From contig OX485806.1 of NCBI GenBank assembly GCA_950295325.1, positions 9,114,001-9,178,000 on the forward strand: a DNA stretch of 64,000 bases, read 5' to 3'. The stretch comes from Polytrichum commune. Taxonomy: Eukaryota > Streptophyta > Polytrichopsida > Polytrichales > Polytrichaceae. Made by a program: the position numbers and the translations under genes. The notes beneath the pieces were generated by a model that ran no database searches, had not been told where the DNA came from, and saw only the letters and a program-made list of their open reading frames with translations. Positions 58,451 to 64,000 of this stretch are shown in pieces (the stretch's first letter is position 1; every line of letters begins with the position of its first letter).

Positions 58451-61118
58451 GCATATTTGAAGGGGTAGATACCTAGAACCCAACTTAATTTCACTTGTTG
58501 ATTTTCCAATGTACAGATTTTTACAAAACTAGATGAAATAACACCCACCCCCTATGTATACTTTGTAAGTCAAACTTTGATTAGGTATCCTTTTTGTACA
58601 ACCATGTGGTAACATATATGGTACATTAAGTGCCCTCCATGAGTAAGAAATTCACAACAATTAATATTTTGGAGTTGGGGGAGGGGGGGAGGGGGTTATG
58701 GTCATTGTGTTTTCTTCCATTGTTGGCTACATTAGTGAGCTTCTAGAAGTTGAAAAAGGAAGTAAGAATACAAACTAAATACTTAAATGCAAAAGGCCAA
58801 GAGGAGAAAATAAAAACAAAAATTCAATCTTGATCCATACATCCAAACAAAACAAGTAACCACCAAATTTGAAGAAAATTTCAAACTCCAAACCACTTCT
58901 TACTCTTGCATTCCTTACATCAGATACAATATTCAACCTCCGTCAATGGTGGTGAGGAGCATTGTGTGGCTCTTTACTAATTTAACTTTCAATTGAGTAA
59001 ATTTCATCAAGATGCATTGCAATTAAGTTAATGGCTTTGGAGCTATGTATGGAAAGCATAATTGGAATTTACACTCATAATAGGGTTTTGAGGTGTTGTA
59101 GGCTCAATGTATGGATGGTTCCTTGGACCCATACTATGATGATGATGATATATATATATATATATATTACAAGTGAACTAGACTTCCTAAGATTTGATGA
59201 GGTTGACAAGGTTGTTGAATTCTATATGTTATGTTGTGTCCTCTTCATCTTGGGGGTGAGGAGGTGATACTAGGATGTTGAGTATGTATGGTCTAACTCC
59301 GCTAGGGCAATGATATCTTGGACGGTACCAAGTGCAAGTCAAAAGCCAATGTGGGATTGTGATGCTTGAGCTTTGATTATTCTCAGTACTTCTATAACCA
59401 ATGTGATGAATATTGTTTGAGGATGGGGATGGATGATGGGTGCTTGTGGACATCCAATCTAACTTCACCATGAGATTTGTTATCCTAAGGATGTGCATAT
59501 TGTGAGGACGCTCATCTTTATTAATTCCATATTGCACTCCTCATGTGGGGCTCAAGTGGGTTTCAACCAATGTAGGAATGGCTCATTGTAAGCCACATAT
59601 GATAAGAAATTATCAATAATGGGAATAGAGAGCCCCCTACAGTATCCAATCCCGGACCATCATGATGATTTTGTAATTCTCAGTAGGAGACAAAGACGAC
59701 ATCTCACTCGTGTGGAAGCAGTAGTGGTGGAGTGAGAGTGGGCATGTCAAGGGGAGAGAGAAATCCATGAAATTGCATAAGTCAAACATCCATAAAATTG
59801 GAGACCTATGAACTCTACTTGGATCACGAGATTTGAAAAGTTGAAACTCTTTGATCTCATTTCCCATGGAATCCAAAGATTGCATATCAAACAATAAAAT
59901 TGAATTGCCACTTTTCATAGCTCACTCAAAACTTGTAGGCACTTCCCACACCAAAGTACATTTCTTGTTCATGACCGGGAATAACATTAAATTGTCAATG
60001 TTTTCTTATAGCACAGTCTCACCTACCAATGCATGATTTGATATCTCTTCCCAACTTCTAGCATATTGTACATTTGTATCTTGACTTCTAGATTAATAAG
60101 TCAAGATTATCATTACAATCTATAAATAAACCCATCTACTACTCTTCACCTATGCTTGCTTTCACAAGAAGTTGGTTTTAATATCAATAATGTCCAAAAT
60201 GTGAACAAGTTGCATAGTTGTAACCACATTTATAATGTTTCAAAAAGTTGGAATATAACGTGTCTAGGCAAACCATTCCACTATGGTAGTACTGAAAACT
60301 TTACAATGAAACATTGCTTTACAATGAGCATCCAATTTACGAGTGCTCACTATGAGCACCTTCAAGAATCACACTTTTGAAAGAATCCAAGCTGAAGGAT
60401 ACAAAGTTATTGGTATTTCTTAAAAGTGTAGAACATTTTGTGCAAGACCGATATTCTTGAGCCACGATGGCATGCAAAATTTAAAGTTATACTAACTCTA
60501 TTGAGCTGCAACAATGTCAATGTCGACATGTATGTAACTCCCATTTCTTACTTTGTAACAACTTGATGTTTTTGAGAACTTACTGCTATATAACACGTTG
60601 ACCTAGACAATGGAGTGATATGTAATAGTAAAGCCATGATGTGGTAATCAATTGAAAGCAACTTGAAATCTTCGATTTATGTACTCATTCATCAAAAGTC
60701 AATGCGAAGTTGCAATCCCTCAGCTAAATTTGCATTCCCTTATTTTATTGATACCGAGTTGCATCGGTAAGCACGTTTGGAAGATTAACACCTTCATAAA
60801 AATCAGTCATCTTGAAAGATATGACTCTCTCGAGGCTTGATAATCTTGCCTGGTAGGAAAGAATTAACGATGAATGATCAAGTTGCCCCAATCATGGCTA
60901 TTCAAAAGAGTCCACCTCTTAAGCGAGACAATAACATGCGGTCAAAGAAACTCAGTATAATGCATGCTAGTGTTGACAGACATAGATGTTAGATTTCTTA
61001 TTTTAGATTCCCTTATAGAAACTTCGATGATAGATTCAACTTCCTCATATGTCGTGATTATGGATCACTTAAATATTAAAAGCTAATGAAATGTATGTGT
61101 TTTGTATTCTGATCATTA
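58450..61118. other. Intergenic DNA, nothing recognised
   Basis: AT-rich, with a short AT run at about 59148-59168 and G-tracts near 58678-58695. No frame shows a recognisable domain. Any promoter of the gene starting at 61152 should lie in the last few hundred bases. Confidence 0.4.
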
Positions 61119-61151
61119 GTGTCGACACTGAGCACGCATAGCCATGATCAG

Positions 61152-62871
61152 ATGTATCCAGGTGAACTTCGAGCTCTTGAACCCAATTTTGTTTTGGTTC
61201 CTGACCTCATTCGTCAAGCGAGTCCTCAAAAACCCTCATACAAAGTTAACGACTCCAACGACACGGACCTCGTCGAGATCATCTCCCCATTGAGCGATTT
61301 GAAGCGCAATCTCGCGCGAGGGAAGAGCTTGACAAATCGCCAATTTTCTCACTCTAATCACTCCTTGACGAGAGGCGAAAGCCCGCCTCAGAAGCCATAT
61401 TTCAAAAAGTCTCAGCACCGTGACGCACGAAATAATTATATGTTCCATGGGGCTCATCATGTAGAGCTGCTCGGCTTGGGGTTGCACTCTTCGAGGCCGA
61501 ATTCGGTGCAAAAGACATTCAAAGAGGCCATGAAGAAGGTGAAATACTAGGCATGAGGAGGCAACTCTCCTTCCCCCTTTTGAATACTTGTTTCTAAATC
61601 GCTTGCAATACTTCTATAATCAAGCGAGGATTTATTAGTTCTCAACGAGGAGCAACATGGTTTAAAAAGAGGACATTGAGAGGAACCCGTTGAGGTCATT
61701 TGTGATTGAGTTGAAAAGAGTTTACATGTGCAGATATCTTGTTTAGAATCGATGAGAAGCAACTCTTCTGGAGCAGCAATCGCCATGTAGATCCTGTTGA
61801 TATTTTGTGTTTCATTTTTTAAGACTTTTTAAATGATTTTCTTAGAATTCATAATCATAAAATTGCTCATTGTACAAAAGAAACTCCAACTAATATTCAT
61901 CAAAAACATTTTAGCAACTCCAAACCAAGGTTTAAAGACAATGACGTGCAGGGTTGGTACGATAAGCAAACTAGTTAAGTCACTAGTCCTAATTGAGCAC
62001 TTACATTTGAGTGTTGTGTGGTCAAGCATAGATCCATAACGTACACTAAAGAACACACTTCTCAAAACGAAAAAAGTTGGACTATGCATTCGGAATGTGA
62101 TAACTAGTCTAAGTTCAATAGTCGACATTATTAAAGGGAGCAATATGAAGGCAAGAAGAAAGGGAACCTGATTCCTTTGACAATGACTAGCATATTCATA
62201 TGAGCTATGGAAGTTGTGTAGAAAAGTATGCTTAAGACCTGTCTATCTTACAGATGATTGCTAACCCGGGGATGAAAGCGTGTGAAGAGAACTATGAGGA
62301 GAGATTGGTGATGAAGGATGTGCACAACAACCTTCGAGAGTCCCCAGTCATGAGGCGGAACAATACTCACGAGTCCGAGCAAAACACCGAAGTCTTAAAG
62401 GATTCGGAAGAGAAGGCAAACGAGTTGAGACATATAAGCAAAATATGGCATCAAGATTGTGAGAACTCGGTTTCCATCCAACAACGATTGACGAACCTCT
62501 TGAACGCGAAATACAAGAAAGCCTTCGCCGATGGCCGGATGTGCTTGCTCGAGAAATGCAAGCATGATGATTTCAAGGCCGAGGTCGGCCAAATTTTGAA
62601 GAGGATGGAAACCGCGGGGGCTTTGCAAATGCCAAATTTGCGCACAAAGTACAAGCTCGTGGTCGAATGCGTCGACGATGTTTGTGGGGGTGGAATGGGC
62701 GAAGAATATATGAAGCTCGAGATGTATTACTTGCAAGCGAATGCCGGACCGACTCCGATATCACACTTGACGAGGAATTCGGACCACGTCAAGGAGATGG
62801 TACGAGATGCTCCCAAAAAGTACTCAGATGTGCAAAATGTAGTTGAATATATGTTGGAGCAACTAAGTTAA
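61152..62871 (+). CDS. Two-exon gene of unknown function
   Basis: The proposed exons are 61152-61538 (ATG at 61152; donor AAG|GTGAAA) and 62254-62871 (acceptor TTACAG|ATG), phase 0, giving 334 aa. Both have higher GC and more protein-like composition than the AT-rich flanks. The N-terminal half is Ser-, His- and Arg-rich and probably disordered, with a repeated RGKSLTNR/RGESPPQK-like pattern. The C-terminal half is charged and helical, with KANELRHISKIWHQDCENSV and MPNLRTKYKLVVECVDDVCG. No catalytic motif, membrane segment or signal peptide is seen and I do not recognise the family. More exons could lie upstream. Alternatively these are two separate or decayed frames. Confidence 0.5.
61962..62248 (+). 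mobile_element. TA-flanked MITE fragment ending at the exon 2 acceptor
   Basis: The right end TTAAGACCTGTCTATCT is followed by TA (62249-62250) and matches the terminus of the family at 23340-23719. Internal words CTAAGTTCAATAGTCGACAT and TTGAGTGTTGTGTGG also match. The left end is decayed. The element end lies directly before the CAG acceptor of the proposed exon 2. Confidence 0.5.
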
Positions 62872-62879
62872 GCCAAACT

Positions 62880-64000
62880 GAGAATAGTTAAGAATAGGTT
62901 TGTCAAGAATTTTGTTGGTCACGACATCAAGGCATGTGAACGCATTGATTTTTGGTGATTGACCCAGGGTTGATCCTCAACCATTAGCCCTTAGCCTCAA
63001 TGAGTTCCATTGCAACTGAATTGATGAGTTGGTTGTATCTTGAGCGATAAATATGATGAGTTTCATTACATTTTGAACTTCCCATATGCGCCTATGTCAA
63101 GATGCATAGACTATCTAGTCATTTCTTTGGACCCAACATTATCTCCAACCATTTCATATTGGCCTTAGAACATAGTTGCTCATACCTTAAGACATGCTAT
63201 GAGCATCTAACTAAGCAAAAAATGATTGATTTGTGAGATTACAATTTTGCCAATTTCATGGCATGGCCTTCTTGTGTTTACACACTTTTGTCTAACTAGC
63301 AATGCCAATTACAAAGTGATTGTATGACCATACTGGAACATTTTTTAAACATATTAAATTTTGACTTGAATTAACTATCAAATGTGTGTGCTTACATGTG
63401 TGATTGTCTAGCATAGACTACAAAGTCCACACCGTGATTCAACTTCTCATGGGACTTAGAATTACTAAGGTTGATTATTCTACAAGATCCACTTACACCA
63501 ATGCTTAAGCAAAGACCATTCTAAAATAGTAGAATGAAATCCGTAGAAAATAGCGATGCCATCAAACATATGGCGCGAGTCAAATAATATGCATTGTTGA
63601 AGTATCCATTAAAGAAATGGCTCATTATGTATCTCAAGTTGTGTTTATGGTTTTAGTTAAAGTCCTAGACAACATTTTAAATCAAATTTTCATTAGAAGA
63701 AAGCTTCAACTATGAAATATTTCTCATCCACATGAATTTCACAGAGACTATTGAAGATCGTATCACCTAGGAGTATGATACATGAAACTCACATCATGTT
63801 GTTGCTTATTTTGCTATGTGTTCTCTCCTTGCGTGGTTCAAGTAAGCGTTCAACTCAACTCAAATTTATTTTAGAAAGAAAATACGTGCTCACAAGCTAG
63901 TGAAGAGGCAAAAAGAAACACAAAAACAAACTTTTTACACTTCACCATTCAAATTTATTCTAGAAAGGAAATATGTGCTCACAAGCTAGAAGAGGCAAAA
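62880..64000. other. Intergenic DNA at the window end
   Basis: AT-rich and without a credible gene. A 40-bp direct repeat near the end (TTTATT.TAGAAAG.AAATA and GTGCTCACAAGCTAG) occurs at about 63867-63905 and 63954-63990. Confidence 0.45.

Overview
The window reads as nuclear DNA of a land plant. Five intron-containing protein genes or gene candidates are spread thinly through repeat-rich, AT-rich DNA: an LRR receptor kinase, an aldo-keto reductase, a P-class PPR protein, an RBM42-type RNA-binding protein and an unrecognised two-exon gene. All introns are GT-AG. A receptor kinase with ~72-bp LRR exons plus a PPR gene point firmly to a plant; I cannot name the lineage. No bacterial-type system, CRISPR array, rRNA or intact tRNA gene was seen.

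Layout. 1-13.9 kb is transposon and repeat territory: a 5'-truncated LINE with a broken RNase H (minus, ~1.35-4.5 kb), two tandem-repeat blocks, and a PIF/Harbinger-like element (5754-6995) with a 737-bp hAT-like element nested inside it. 13.9-16.2 kb is a pogo/Tigger-like element that carries the transposase C-terminus split by a 1.4-kb insertion. 18.4-29.9 kb (plus) is a 22-exon LRR receptor-like kinase (810 aa deduced), with small TIR elements in several introns. 31.2-32.1 kb is a duplicated 3' piece of the AKR gene, hit by a MULE-like element. 33.0-35.3 kb is a GC-rich block with an orphan reading frame, flanked by low-complexity arms in inverted orientation. 35.8-39.7 kb (minus) is the complete five-exon aldo-keto reductase (344 aa). 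43.5-44.2 kb is a second Tigger-like deletion derivative. 45.6-47.4 kb (minus) is a two-exon PPR gene (475 aa). 47.6-51.1 kb holds PIF-like MITEs and a second hAT-like copy. 52.5-57.6 kb (minus) is a seven-exon RBM42-like gene (456 aa). 61.2-62.9 kb (plus) is a two-exon gene I do not recognise.

The genes do not form a pathway or cluster. The window is most informative about how repeats reshape plant genes. Many TIR elements can be bounded to the base by matching target-site duplications and by pairs of copies. Two unrelated genes (PPR and RBM42-like) each carry a tandem triplication of one exon-intron junction inside an intron; in the PPR gene that array makes up nearly the whole intron. I found no new multi-gene system; these junction triplications are the most unusual signal.
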